A stretch of DNA of 64,000 bases from Streptomyces sp. Je 1-79 (lineage in GTDB: Bacteria > Actinomycetota > Actinomycetes > Streptomycetales > Streptomycetaceae). The translations under genes and the position numbers were made by a program. The notes beneath the pieces are model-generated. The model searched no databases, had not been told where the DNA came from, and saw only the letters and a list, made by a program, of their open reading frames with translations. Location of the stretch: contig NZ_JAMGSL010000019.1 of NCBI RefSeq assembly GCF_025195125.1, forward strand, positions 1-64,000, given 5' to 3'. Positions within the stretch are counted from its first letter, which is position 1; each line of letters starts with the position of its first letter. Shown here piece by piece: positions 15,695-25,196 of this stretch.

Positions 15695-18423
15695 CGACCG
15701 TCCCCCTCGGGTGTCGTTCCTGGTGCTGTCGTCTCGGCGTTCTGCCGTCGTCCGCGCTGCCAGCCGCGCTGCATCGATGCCATGCGGTTGCGCACTTCCT
15801 CGGCGTCCCGCTCGAAGTCCGTGGCGGCCGGGGCGGTCGAGCCGCCGGTCGCCTCGGATTCGGTGCGTTCGCCCGCCTCGCGCAGCTGGGGCGCGAGGCT
15901 CGCCTGGCGGACGCGGCGGGGCAGTCCGCCGAACGGCGCGGGGCCGTCGGGCGGTACGGGCACCAGCGTGGGCGGTGTGCCCGGCGCGTCGGTGTCCGGG
16001 GCGGAGATCGGGTGGGCGCGGCCCGGCTCGTCGACCCGGCGGCCGTGGTCCACGACCAACGTGGGCGGCCGGCGTCGGGGCAGCGGTACGGGGCCGCGGT
16101 CGTGGGCCGGGTCGGGCGACTGGTCCGGGGCCTGCTGGTGCTGGTCGCCGTCGGGCGCGGAGACGTCCGGGGCGGGAGCGAGGCCGCGGCGGTGGCCACG
16201 CGGGCGGAAGAGGCCGCCGCGCTCGCTCTCGGTGTCCTCCAGGTCCGCGGCGGAACGGTCGAGCAGGTCGTCGAAGCCGGCGGCGCCGAGGGGCGCTTCG
16301 AGCTCGACGGGGCCGTCGAGAGGGACGTCCACCGAGTCGTCGAGCGCCCCGTCCAGCAGCGACGAGGCCGTGGATCGCCGGGGGCCGTGGGCCGGGGCGG
16401 CTCCGCCGGGCACCTTGGTGAGCGCGGGGCGCCCCGGCCGGTCGGCCTGCCGGCCCTGGGGCCCGCGTTCCAGGGGCGTGCGGTCCGGAGAGGTACGGTC
16501 CAGGCGGAAACCCGCGCCCTGGGTCTCAGGGGCGTCGGTGAGCAGCGCGGCCGGGATGAAGACGACCGCGGTGGTCCCTCCGTACGGCGACGTCTGCAGC
16601 GAGACCCGGACGTTCTGGCGCTGGGCGAGCCGGCTGACCACGAAGAGGCCGAGGCGGTCGGTGTCGGAGAGCTCGAACTCGGGGGTCTCGGCGAGGCGGA
16701 GGTTGGCGTCGAGCAGGATGTCGGGGTTCATGCCGAGGCCGCGGTCGTGGATCTCCAGGGTGAAGCCGTTCGCGACCCGTTCGCCGAGGACCTGCACGGC
16801 GGTGTGCGGGGGCGAGAACACGGTGGCGTTCTCGAGGAGTTCGGCGATCAGGTGGGTGAGGTCGGCGACGGCGGGGCCGCCGACGCCGAGCCGGGGCAGC
16901 CGGCGTACCTCGATCCGTTCGTAGTCCTCGACCTCGGCGACGGCCGCGCGCACCACGTCCATGAGCTGCACGGGCTTGCGCCACTGACGCGAGGGCGCGG
17001 CGCCGGAGAGGATCACCAGGCCCTCGGCGTGGCGGCGCATGCGGGTGGTCATGTGGTCGAGGCGGAAGAGGTCGGCCAGTTCCTCGGTGTCCTCGGTGCG
17101 CCGCTCCATGGTGTCGAGGAGCGTCAACTGGCGGTGCAGGAGGACCTGGTTGCGGCGCGCGAGATTGACGAAGACCTCGGAGACGCCGCGACGGAGCTCG
17201 GACTGCTTGACGGCGGCCTCGACGGCGGCCCGCTGGAGGGTGTTGAGGGCCTGCCCGACCTGGCCGACCTCGTCGTCCTCGTACCGCAGGTGCGGCACCT
17301 CGGTCTCGACGTCGACGAGCTCACCGGCGGCGAGGCGGCGCATGACGCTGGGCAGGCGTACGCCGGAGACCTCCTGGGCCTCCTTGCGGAGCCGGCGCAG
17401 GTCGCGGACGAGTTCGCGGCCGACGCGGACCGAGACGACGACGGAGACGAGCAGGGCGAGGAAGCCGAGGACACCGGCGACACCGGCCTTGAGCAGCACG
17501 CTGTAGGCGGCGGGCTGGACGCGGTCCTGGTAGCGGTCGCCCGCGGCGGTGTTCTCCCGCGCGAGGTCGTCGAGGACCGGGTCGGCCCGCTCCTGCCAGC
17601 GCTCGGCGGTGACGGCGCGCGGGTTCTTGGCGGGGCCCGCGGCGATCAGGTCCTCCTCGGCGCGGCGCAGCGGCTCGGTGTCGGGGCTGCCCCAGTACCG
17701 CTCGAACCTCTCGCGCTCCGCGGTGGGCAGGACTTCGAGGTTCACTTCGTAGAACTGCTTGCGCTGGGCGACGAGGTCGGAGACCGCGCGGATCTCCTGG
17801 GCCGTGACGCGTTCGGAGATGAGCGCGGAGACGACCAGCGCGTCCTCGCGGGAGAGCATCTCGCGGCCGCGGACGACGCCGACGAGGGCGCGGCCCTGCT
17901 TGTCCATCTCCACGTTCTCGAGCGCGTGGAGGGTGATGAGGAAGCTGTAGCAGGGGTCGACCAGGCGGTTGTAGAAGTCGAGCGCCCGGATCCGGTCGAT
18001 GCTGCGGTTCTCCACCGAGCGGCGCAGCGCGTCGAGGCCGTCGAGGGCGGTGAGCAGCGAGTCGAGCCGCTGCGAGGCCACGGGCCGCATCTCGTCCCGT
18101 ACGCCGGACTCGGCGGCGTTCCGCCGGATGACCGCGATCTGACGGTCCGTCGCCTCGCGCTGGGTGCGCAGAGTGGTGAGGGCGTCCGAGGCGCGCGGGT
18201 CGGCGAGGTAGATCAGGGACTGCCGGCGTTCCTTCTGGATGACGCGCGCGGTGTCCTCGATCGGGTAGCCGACCTTGTCCACGATGTAGCCGACGTCGAG
18301 GAGTTGGTCGGCCTCGCGGCCGGTGAGCACGGTCGCGAAGCCCCAGAGTCCGGTGAGGGAGACGAGTGGTACCAGCAGCAACGCCACGATCTTCCGGCGG
18401 ATGGACTTCCCGCGAAAGCGCAT
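15691..18423 (-). CDS. cvnA: Conservon sensor histidine-kinase-like protein CvnA
   Basis: A 910-aa membrane protein. TM1 is at about 10-30, an extracytoplasmic nitrate-sensor-type (NIT) region runs to about 300, TM2 is at about 308-333, then a HAMP-like region, a kinase core with ELLENATVFSPP (N-box) and HDRGLGM (G1), and a long Pro/Arg/Asp-rich C-terminal tail. No canonical H-box is obvious, and no response regulator is present; the partners are CvnBCD. ATG 18423 is chosen for its GGGGGAGG upstream; in-frame starts at 18489 and 18471 are less likely. Confidence 0.92.
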   Translation of the reverse strand: MRFRGKSIRRKIVALLLVPLVSLTGLWGFATVLTGREADQLLDVGYIVDKVGYPIEDTARVIQKERRQSLIYLADPRASDALTTLRTQREATDRQIAVIRRNAAESGVRDEMRPVASQRLDSLLTALDGLDALRRSVENRSIDRIRALDFYNRLVDPCYSFLITLHALENVEMDKQGRALVGVVRGREMLSREDALVVSALISERVTAQEIRAVSDLVAQRKQFYEVNLEVLPTAERERFERYWGSPDTEPLRRAEEDLIAAGPAKNPRAVTAERWQERADPVLDDLARENTAAGDRYQDRVQPAAYSVLLKAGVAGVLGFLALLVSVVVSVRVGRELVRDLRRLRKEAQEVSGVRLPSVMRRLAAGELVDVETEVPHLRYEDDEVGQVGQALNTLQRAAVEAAVKQSELRRGVSEVFVNLARRNQVLLHRQLTLLDTMERRTEDTEELADLFRLDHMTTRMRRHAEGLVILSGAAPSRQWRKPVQLMDVVRAAVAEVEDYERIEVRRLPRLGVGGPAVADLTHLIAELLENATVFSPPHTAVQVLGERVANGFTLEIHDRGLGMNPDILLDANLRLAETPEFELSDTDRLGLFVVSRLAQRQNVRVSLQTSPYGGTTAVVFIPAALLTDAPETQGAGFRLDRTSPDRTPLERGPQGRQADRPGRPALTKVPGGAAPAHGPRRSTASSLLDGALDDSVDVPLDGPVELEAPLGAAGFDDLLDRSAADLEDTESERGGLFRPRGHRRGLAPAPDVSAPDGDQHQQAPDQSPDPAHDRGPVPLPRRRPPTLVVDHGRRVDEPGRAHPISAPDTDAPGTPPTLVPVPPDGPAPFGGLPRRVRQASLAPQLREAGERTESEATGGSTAPAATDFERDAEEVRNRMASMQRGWQRGRRQNAETTAPGTTPEGDGR

Positions 18424-18482
18424 GGCCTCCCCCAGTTCGGCCGGCCCCCGCCGGGCGCGGAGGTCCTCCATTGCGACGCGCG

Positions 18483-18529
18483 GCGTCAACTCACAGCGTC
18501 AACACATGGCGTCAACCATCAGCTTCAAC
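18483..18529. repeat. 13-bp iteron-like direct repeats upstream of cvnA
   Basis: GCGTCAAC occurs at 18483, 18496 and 18509, and GCTTCAAC at 18522, at an exact 13-bp spacing. On the cvnA strand they read GTTGACGC, so each holds a TTGACG -35-like hexamer. The array is 60-106 bp before the cvnA start and probably marks its promoter/operator. The remainder of 18530-18852 has no gene that I can support; GGGGAAA/TTTCCCC (18734-18750) is a small palindrome there. Confidence 0.6.
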
Positions 18530-18852
18530 AAACGGCGGCGCGAGCCTACTACTGCATCACAGCCAACTCGAAGGCGCATCCGGACGATTTTCAGCCTCCC
18601 GAGTGAGTGTTGATCATGAGATGTCCCGGTATTCGGGGAGTTGGGTTCCGGATGTGTGGCGCAGGACACCTGGCCCGAGGTAGCCGACAGCTGTAAGGGG
18701 GATGGCTGGAAGTGTTCGTTCCGGTACGAAGGTGGGGAAACCTTTTCCCCTTGTGGAGCGTCATTGTGTACGGGGAGGGGTGTGTCCGCGTAAAACCGCT
18801 CAAGCCGGGCAGCCACCCCTGAGGACGACTCAGCGGTGGGGAGTGAGAGACG

Positions 18853-19248
18853 ATGGAGTACGAGGCGCGATCCGCGCGGCAGTTGTGGGTGGAGGACGAG
18901 AAGGCCCGGCGCCGATTGCCGGACCCGGTGCGTACTGCCGCCGTGAGGGCCGTGATGATCACGTCGGTGACACTGATACAGGCGATGGTGGCCTTCTTCT
19001 GCGCGGTGACGAGTTCGTGGCTCGCGTTCCCGATGCTGCTGAGCTCCGTGGCCAGCACGGTCGTCGCGACCTGGAGCGTGCTCGATGTGTGGGTGACGCG
19101 TCAGGTGTGGCGGCAGCGGAACGGTGTGGTGTCCGAGCCGAGCAGCGCGGTGCGCGCGTCGCGGCGTGAACGGCGCCGGGCGGAGAAGGTCGCGCGGGCC
19201 GCGGCGATACGGCGCGCGGACGGGCCGACGCTGTCCGAGGCCGCCTGA
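18853..19248 (+). CDS. Small membrane protein, conserved hypothetical
   Basis: A 131-aa protein with two predicted membrane helices (about residues 33-52 and 57-78), a charged N-terminus and a basic Arg/Ala-rich C-terminal tail that would face the cytoplasm. GGGGAGTGAGAG precedes ATG 18853. It diverges from cvnA and is followed by a very strong hairpin. No known function. Confidence 0.75.
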   Translation: MEYEARSARQLWVEDEKARRRLPDPVRTAAVRAVMITSVTLIQAMVAFFCAVTSSWLAFPMLLSSVASTVVATWSVLDVWVTRQVWRQRNGVVSEPSSAVRASRRERRRAEKVARAAAIRRADGPTLSEAA

Positions 19249-19260
19249 GGAACGACTGAC

Positions 19261-19299
19261 GCGAACGGCCCGGTCCCCTTGTGGGACCGGGCCGTTCGC
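19261..19299. terminator. 17-bp perfect-stem terminator
   Basis: GCGAACGGCCCGGTCCC (19261-19277) and its exact reverse complement (19283-19299) flank the 5-nt loop CTTGT. It lies between the convergent small membrane gene and the SMC operon, so it can end both transcripts. Confidence 0.85.
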
Positions 19300-19323
19300 C
19301 GTTCACACCGCTTCACCACTGCA

Positions 19324-19395
19324 CGAGCTCACTGCTTGGTTAGCTCACTGCTTGGTGAGCTCATCGCTTCGGGCTCATCGCTTCACGAACTCACC
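19324..19395. repeat. Degenerate ~16-bp tandem repeats at the 3' end of the SMC gene
   Basis: GCTCACTGCTTGGTTA, GCTCACTGCTTGGTGA, GCTCATCGCTTCGG, GCTCATCGCTTCACGA and CTCACCGCTTCACCG follow one another. The last unit runs into the stop and final codons of the SMC gene, so the array may have grown from the gene's end. Confidence 0.7.
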
Positions 19396-22300
19396 GCTTC
19401 ACCGGCTCCTCCGCCGGCGAGCGGCGGAACATCCGGGTCGCGGTGATCTCGCCGTGTACCGCCCCGTCCTCCGCCGTCGGCTGCGGAAGGCCCGGACGCA
19501 GGTGCTCCTCCACACTGATGTACTTCAGTCCCGCGCGCAGGTCCGCGTCGTTGCGCAGCCGGATGACCAGGGGGAACTCCGCGAGCGCGGTCGTGTCGAA
19601 GAGACCGGTGGTGTACAGCAGCTGGACGCCGAGGGCGTCCGAGACGGCCCGCTGCAGCTCCAGCAGGTACGTCGCGTTGGCGCGGCCGATCGGGTTGTCG
19701 AGGAACAGCGTGCCCGCGTGGCGGTGCTTGTCGCGGCCACGGTCGTTGGAGCGCAGGGCGGCCATCGTGCAGTAGAGCGCGATGGCGGCGGTGAGGAGCT
19801 GACCGCCGGAGAAGACGTCGCCCATCTGACCGACCGGTACGCGCTCGGCCCGCAGCACCGCGTCGGGCTTGAGGATCTCGACCGCGATGCCGCGCGGCTC
19901 AAGGGCCGCCTGAACACCGCGCAGGAGCAGGGACATTCCGTCCCGGCGCATGTCGGAGTTCTTCTTGACCGCGGCGCGGGTCGCCTCGTCGACGACCTCT
20001 CCGAGCCGCTCGGTGAGGGTGGCCTGGTCGGGCTCCTCGAAGCGGATGCGGAGGAACTCCTGACCCGACCACTCGCCGAGCCCCTCGGGCAGCCGGGAGA
20101 GCCGCTGCGCGGAACGGAGCGTGGTCAGCGCGGACTCCACCAGGCCGCGCAGCCGGTCGACGATGGAGTCGCGGTTCCGCTCCAGCTGCTCCAGCTCGTC
20201 GGTGAGGACGCGGAGCCGGGGCGCGAAGGCCTCGGCCCACTTCGCGGCGTGCTCGGGGAGCGCGGCGGCGGGCAGTTCGCGGATCTGCTGGCGAGCGGGG
20301 GTGCGGACCTGCTCGTAGCGGGTCGAGTTGGCGTGCCGCACGAGGATGTCGCTCGCCTCGCGGACGGACGCGTCCGCCCCGGAGAGCTCGGCGGCGCAGG
20401 CGCGCAGCGAGCGGCGGGCCTCGGCGGCGGTCTGCCGGGCCTCCTCCAGCGTGCCGGGGTACGACTCCGGGCCGTCCTCCTCGTCCTCCGCGTGGTCGCG
20501 GAGCAGGTCGCGCAGGAGCGCCGCCGTCTCGTCGAAGCCGCTCGCGGCGTCCTCGGCGGCGCGGTGGGCCCGCAGGAGGCTCGCGTGCGCGGTGCGGGCG
20601 GCTTCCAGGGCGTCGCTGCGGGAGGCGAGTTCGGTGGTGGCGGTACGGAGCAGGGCCTGGGCCTCTTCGGCGTCGGCGGGGACCTGGTCCTCGGGAAGGT
20701 CGGTGTGCGACCCGCCGTCCTCGGGGGCCAGGCGCTCGGCCTCGCCGCGGAGCCGGCCGAGCTTCTCGCTCGCCTCGGACGCGCGGGTCTCCAGCATCTG
20801 GACGAGGGACTCGGCGCGGGCCGCGGCTGCCTGGCGGGACGGTCCGTCGGCGCCGTCGGTGGACTCCAGGAGCTGCTCGGCGCGGGTGCGGACCTTGTTG
20901 GTGAGGCGGTCGAGCTCGGCGAGCGCCGCGGACTCGTCGCTCTCGGCACGGGCCTGTTCGGCACGGAGGTCCGTGCCGACGCCGACCTTCTCGTACAGCT
21001 GGGACGCCGCGCGGTACGCCTCGCGGAGGGTGGGGAGCGCGGTGCGCGGGGCGCCCTGGTCCACCTCGGGGAGCTGGTCGGGAGCGCCGGCGATCTCGGC
21101 GCGCTCGGCCCTCAGGGCGCGGGCGGTGCGGTGGGCGTCGTCGGCGGTCCGCTGGGCGGCCCTGCGGTCCTCGTCGGCGGCCCGGGCGCGCTCCAGGCAG
21201 GTCTGGGCGCGGGCCTCGGACTCGGTGGCGTCGTCGGCCAGTTCGCGGAGCTTGGCCTGCCAGGCGGAGCGCTCACGCAGCCGGAACGCGAGGCCCGCGA
21301 GGGCGTCGGCGGCGCGGCGGGCCCGCTGGGCGGCCTCCTGGCGTTCGTCCCGTACGCGGGCGGCGTCGGCGGCGGCCTCGTCCGCCTCGGCCCGTACCGT
21401 ACGGGCTTCGGCGAGGGTCGCCGCCGCGGCCTCGGCGGTCTCGCGGGCGGTGGCGGCTACGGCGGCCAGCTCGGCGAGCATGCCGGGAGGGCAGTCGGCG
21501 CGCCAGGAACCGATCCGGGCGGCGAGCGAACGGTCGCCGGTGAGCCGCGCGGCGAGCGTACGGATCTCCTCGTCGCGGGCGGCGGCGCGGGCGCGTAGGG
21601 CGTGCCGTTCCTCGTCGGCCGCGTGCTCGTCGTGCATGGCCGGGTTCGGCGGGACGAGGAAGACGCCCGCGTCCTCACCGGACTCGGGGCTCGGCACGGG
21701 CGCCAGCAGAGCGGCGGCCGTGCCGACGGCGACGGTGGAGCGCGGCAGCAGGGCGGCCGTGCTCAGCACCTCGCGGGCCCGGGTGTACGAGACGGGGTCG
21801 GTGATCACGACACCGTCGACCAGCTCGGGGCGGGCGGCGAGGACGGCGGCGTGGTCGGCGGGGTCGACGGCCTGGGCGAGGTAGCGCCAGCCGGGGAGCG
21901 CGGGGATGCCCTGCTCGCCGAGGTACTCGACGGCGGCGAGGACGTCCGGGCCCGGCGGCAGGAGGCCGCCGTCGCCGAGGGCGCCGAGGATGCGGGAGTC
22001 GTCGGCGGCGGCGGTGCGCAGGTCGAAGAGCTGCCGCTCGGCGGAGGCGATGGACTGGTCGAGCAGCCGCCGCAGCTCGTCGGCGTACCGGTCGAACTCG
22101 GTGACCGTGAGCGGGCCGGGGGTCCCCTCGGGACCTGCGGGCCGGATCGGTGAGCCGGTCTCCCCGGCGAGTCCGAAGGCGGCGCCCTGGGAGGTGCCGG
22201 ACGGGCCCGAAGCGCCCTCCGGCCCGTCGGAGGACGTCGGTCCGTGGCTTCCCGGCGCGGATCCGAGGCCTCCGTGCGGGGATCCCGGGCCTCCCGGCGC

Positions 22301-24253
22301 GGATCCAGTGCCCCCGGCCGGGCCGCGGCCGGCGGCACCCGGGGCGTCGGCGGCCGCTCCCCTGCCGGTCTCCCCCGCGCGCTGGCCCGGCAGCGGGGAG
22401 GCGGACGGGGCCGGCAGGCTGAGGAGTTCGGCGAGGCGGTCGTCGGTGGCGAGCGACTCCGCCGCACGGCGCTCCGCGTCGTAGGCGCTCTCGGCGGCCT
22501 CGGCCGCGTCCGTGGCGCGGGCCGCGGCGAGTTCGGCGCGGGATTCGGCGGCGGCGGCCTCGCGGGCGCGGTCGGCCGCGGCACGGGCGGCGTCGCGGGC
22601 CGCGTCCCAGGCGGCGACCGTGGTCTTCTCCGCGTCGCTCGCGGCGAGGGCCGCGCGGGCCGGGTCGGCGTCCGGTGCGGAGTCGTCGAGCCAGCCCGCC
22701 CTTACCGCCTCCGCGGTCTCCTGCTCGACCTCGGCGAGACGCTGACGCAGGTGCCCCGCTTCGCTGCGGGCGCGCTGGGCCTCGGTCGCGGCGACGGTGG
22801 CGTCGCGATGGGCGGTCTCGCCCGCCTCCTGGAGGGCCGCGGAGCGCTCCTCCTCCTCGGCGGCGTGGCGCTCGCCGTCCTCCGCGGCGGCGTGCAGGGC
22901 GCGTACGAGGTCGGCGGCGGCCGTGGCGCGGGCGGCGAGCGCGGGGGCGGCGTCGCGCTCGGCCTCGCGGATCGCGACGGCCACGCGCGCGGAGCGGTCG
23001 CTCGCGGCGCGGTGCCGGAGCACGGCCTCGGCGGCCTGCCAGGCGGAGTGCAGGGTGCGGGCCTCGGTGAGTTCGCGGCGCTGGGAGGCGGCGCCCTTCT
23101 CGGCGAGGGTCAGGGCCAGGGAGGCGTGTCGGTAGGCGAGTTCGGCCGCGATGAGGGAGCTGCGCCCGCGCGCGGTCTCGGCCTCGGAGACGGCGTGCGC
23201 GGCGGAGGTGACCTGCTGGGCGAGTTCGGCCGTGCGGGCGCGTTCCCCGGTGGAGCGGGCGGCGAGCCGGCGGGCGAGCGTACGGGTGCGGCGCTCGGCC
23301 CCGGCGTGGACGTCACGCGCGCGTGCCCGGGTCTCGGCGGCCTCCACGATGCGGCCCAGGAGATCGACGGAACCGGCGGTGAAGTCCCGTTCGGCGGTGA
23401 GTTCGGCACGCCGTCCCAGCTTGTTGCCGAAGCCGCCGACCAGGTCGGCGAGGCCGTCGGTGTCCCGGGTGTCGGTGACGGCCCGTAGGAGCAGGTCGGT
23501 GAAGTCGGAGTCCTTCTTGACCGCGAAGAGACCGGCGGCCTCGCCCTCGTCGGCGTTCATCTCGCGCTGGTAGCGGAAGAGTTCGGGGTCGAGGCCCAGG
23601 TCGCCGAGGTGCTCGTTCCAGCGGTCGTGGATCTCCTCCCAGTAGACCTCCAGGTGCGGGTACGCCTTGCCCGCGTCCGTCAGGGCGTCACGGAAGCCCT
23701 TCATGGTGCGGCGGCGGCCCTGGGCGCCGGAGGCGCCCTCGACGGGCGGGCGGACGGACGTGGCCTCCGCGACGGGCAGGTTGTCCAGGCTCAGGCCCGG
23801 GCCGGGCCGGAAGGAGTACCAGGCCTCGGCGAACTTCCGCGGGTCGTTGGAGACCTGGCGTCCGCGCCACTCACTGGCCTTGCCGACGACGACCAGCTCG
23901 CCGGTGAGGGTGTGCTGCCACTCCAGGGCGACGTGGCCGCAGTCGTCGGCGAGCAGGAACTTGCGGAGCACACCGGAGCTGGCGCCGCCGAGGGTGTTGC
24001 GGTGGCCGGGGAGCATGACCGAGAAGATCAGCTTGAGGAGGACGGACTTCCCGCCGCCGTTCTCCAGGAAGAGCACGCCCGCGGGGGCAGGGCGGCGCGC
24101 CGGGCCGACCGGCTCCTCCTCGAAGAACTCCGCCTGCGTGGGGGCGGGGTTGGGCACGGGTGCCCCGACTCCGCGCAGGTCCAGGACGGTGTCGGCGTAG
24201 CGCGCACCGGCGGGACCGATGGAGTAGAGGCGGACCCGGGACAACTCGTACAT
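19391..24253 (-). CDS. SMC-family ATPase, MukB/MksB/JetC-like
   Basis: A 1620-aa ABC-type ATPase. Walker A is in LENGGGKSVLL (about 64-73); the signature DVFSGGQLLTAAIALY (about 1480) and Walker B TLFLDNPIGRAN (about 1516) are at the far end, joined by very long Ala/Glu/Arg-rich coiled coils. In the middle are a Gly/Ser/Pro-rich stretch (about 615-700) and a globular hinge-like region (about 715-850). It should bind a kleisin/MukE complex and extrude or load on DNA. Gene order kleisin-X-MukE-SMC supports a Mks/Wadjet-like condensin; no JetD/MksG gene follows. Confidence 0.75.
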   Translation of the reverse strand: MYELSRVRLYSIGPAGARYADTVLDLRGVGAPVPNPAPTQAEFFEEEPVGPARRPAPAGVLFLENGGGKSVLLKLIFSVMLPGHRNTLGGASSGVLRKFLLADDCGHVALEWQHTLTGELVVVGKASEWRGRQVSNDPRKFAEAWYSFRPGPGLSLDNLPVAEATSVRPPVEGASGAQGRRRTMKGFRDALTDAGKAYPHLEVYWEEIHDRWNEHLGDLGLDPELFRYQREMNADEGEAAGLFAVKKDSDFTDLLLRAVTDTRDTDGLADLVGGFGNKLGRRAELTAERDFTAGSVDLLGRIVEAAETRARARDVHAGAERRTRTLARRLAARSTGERARTAELAQQVTSAAHAVSEAETARGRSSLIAAELAYRHASLALTLAEKGAASQRRELTEARTLHSAWQAAEAVLRHRAASDRSARVAVAIREAERDAAPALAARATAAADLVRALHAAAEDGERHAAEEEERSAALQEAGETAHRDATVAATEAQRARSEAGHLRQRLAEVEQETAEAVRAGWLDDSAPDADPARAALAASDAEKTTVAAWDAARDAARAAADRAREAAAAESRAELAAARATDAAEAAESAYDAERRAAESLATDDRLAELLSLPAPSASPLPGQRAGETGRGAAADAPGAAGRGPAGGTGSAPGGPGSPHGGLGSAPGSHGPTSSDGPEGASGPSGTSQGAAFGLAGETGSPIRPAGPEGTPGPLTVTEFDRYADELRRLLDQSIASAERQLFDLRTAAADDSRILGALGDGGLLPPGPDVLAAVEYLGEQGIPALPGWRYLAQAVDPADHAAVLAARPELVDGVVITDPVSYTRAREVLSTAALLPRSTVAVGTAAALLAPVPSPESGEDAGVFLVPPNPAMHDEHAADEERHALRARAAARDEEIRTLAARLTGDRSLAARIGSWRADCPPGMLAELAAVAATARETAEAAAATLAEARTVRAEADEAAADAARVRDERQEAAQRARRAADALAGLAFRLRERSAWQAKLRELADDATESEARAQTCLERARAADEDRRAAQRTADDAHRTARALRAERAEIAGAPDQLPEVDQGAPRTALPTLREAYRAASQLYEKVGVGTDLRAEQARAESDESAALAELDRLTNKVRTRAEQLLESTDGADGPSRQAAAARAESLVQMLETRASEASEKLGRLRGEAERLAPEDGGSHTDLPEDQVPADAEEAQALLRTATTELASRSDALEAARTAHASLLRAHRAAEDAASGFDETAALLRDLLRDHAEDEEDGPESYPGTLEEARQTAAEARRSLRACAAELSGADASVREASDILVRHANSTRYEQVRTPARQQIRELPAAALPEHAAKWAEAFAPRLRVLTDELEQLERNRDSIVDRLRGLVESALTTLRSAQRLSRLPEGLGEWSGQEFLRIRFEEPDQATLTERLGEVVDEATRAAVKKNSDMRRDGMSLLLRGVQAALEPRGIAVEILKPDAVLRAERVPVGQMGDVFSGGQLLTAAIALYCTMAALRSNDRGRDKHRHAGTLFLDNPIGRANATYLLELQRAVSDALGVQLLYTTGLFDTTALAEFPLVIRLRNDADLRAGLKYISVEEHLRPGLPQPTAEDGAVHGEITATRMFRRSPAEEPVKR

Positions 24254-24299
24254 GGCGGCGGACTCTCGTCGACTGGTTCTGTGAAATTACGCGGGGCGG

Positions 24300-25196
24300 T
24301 TACGCATGGAACGGGAGGCCGGCGTCGGCGGCGAGCTCCAGGTCGTCGCCGTCGGGCGGCGGCAGGAGGGTCGCTGAGCCGTCGCTGACCGGGACGACGC
24401 CGAGGTCGAGGAGCTCGGCCATCGCGGCGCTGCCGGCCATGTCGCGGACCTGGAGCTGGTAGCGGGCGGTGGTGCGGTAGGCGCCGCCCGCGTCGTCGCC
24501 GGTGCGCTGGAGGAAGCCGGAGTCGGTGAGGAAGGCGACGGCCTTGCCGACGATGCCCGTGGTGGAGCCGGCGAGGCGGCGGGCGTCCTTGGTGGCGCCG
24601 GTGGAGCTGCGGCGGGCGTAGATCCGCCAGGCGGCCTCCAGGCCGGGGGCGTCGGAGGCGGGGTCGGTGTTCTCGCCCTGTTCCTCGGCGCGCTCTTCGA
24701 GGCGTCGGCAGGCCTGGCGTACGAAGGCGTCGACGCCGTTGACGGTGAGGCGGCCGATGTACCCGTCGTCGGCGAGGTCCTCGGGGCGGGGGAAGGCCAT
24801 GGCGGCGACGGCGAGGTGGGCGAGACCGTGCAGGAAGCGGTCGGCGGAGTCGGTGGAGGCGCGGCGGGCGTAGTCGCCCATGCGGACGGCGAAGACGGAG
24901 TCCTCGCCCGCCGTGACGGCCATCCCCGCGCGCGGGGAGACCTCCAGGACGACGAGGCCCAGTCCGGTCGCGACGGCGTCGGCGAGACGCGCGAAGGCGG
25001 GGTCCTCGCGGTAGCGCCGGAGCAGCTCGGTGTACTCGGCGTCACGGGCGGGGAGCAGCTTGGGCTGCAGCCCGAACGACACGAGCCGCGCCGCGTCGGC
25101 CGCGTCGGCGGGGGTGACGGGGTGAGGTGCGGCGGGGACGTGCGGGGGCTCCGGCTCGCTCCACGCGTCGGCGTGCTCGGCGTGGTGTTCGCTCAC
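24300..25196 (-). CDS. MukE/JetB-like condensin accessory subunit (putative)
   Basis: A 298-aa soluble, acidic protein, mostly helical. A winged-helix-like C-terminal half includes STTGIVGKAVAFLTDSGFLQRTGDDAGGAYRTTARYQLQVRD-type sequence. Motif evidence alone is weak; the call rests on size, predicted fold and position between a kleisin-like gene and an SMC gene, as in mukFEB and jetABC. It starts at GTG 25196, overlapping the upstream gene's stop by 4 bp (GTGA), and the SMC gene starts 46 nt downstream. Confidence 0.6.
   Translation of the reverse strand: MSEHHAEHADAWSEPEPPHVPAAPHPVTPADAADAARLVSFGLQPKLLPARDAEYTELLRRYREDPAFARLADAVATGLGLVVLEVSPRAGMAVTAGEDSVFAVRMGDYARRASTDSADRFLHGLAHLAVAAMAFPRPEDLADDGYIGRLTVNGVDAFVRQACRRLEERAEEQGENTDPASDAPGLEAAWRIYARRSSTGATKDARRLAGSTTGIVGKAVAFLTDSGFLQRTGDDAGGAYRTTARYQLQVRDMAGSAAMAELLDLGVVPVSDGSATLLPPPDGDDLELAADAGLPFHA

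Noticed and set aside
15670..18606. A plus-strand frame of about 980 codons opposite cvnA
   Set aside because: Antisense to a well-recognised gene; biased composition, no motifs.
19124..21598. A long plus-strand frame opposite the SMC gene
   Set aside because: It mirrors the Ala/Glu/Arg codons of the coiled coil; no ribosome-binding site or domain.
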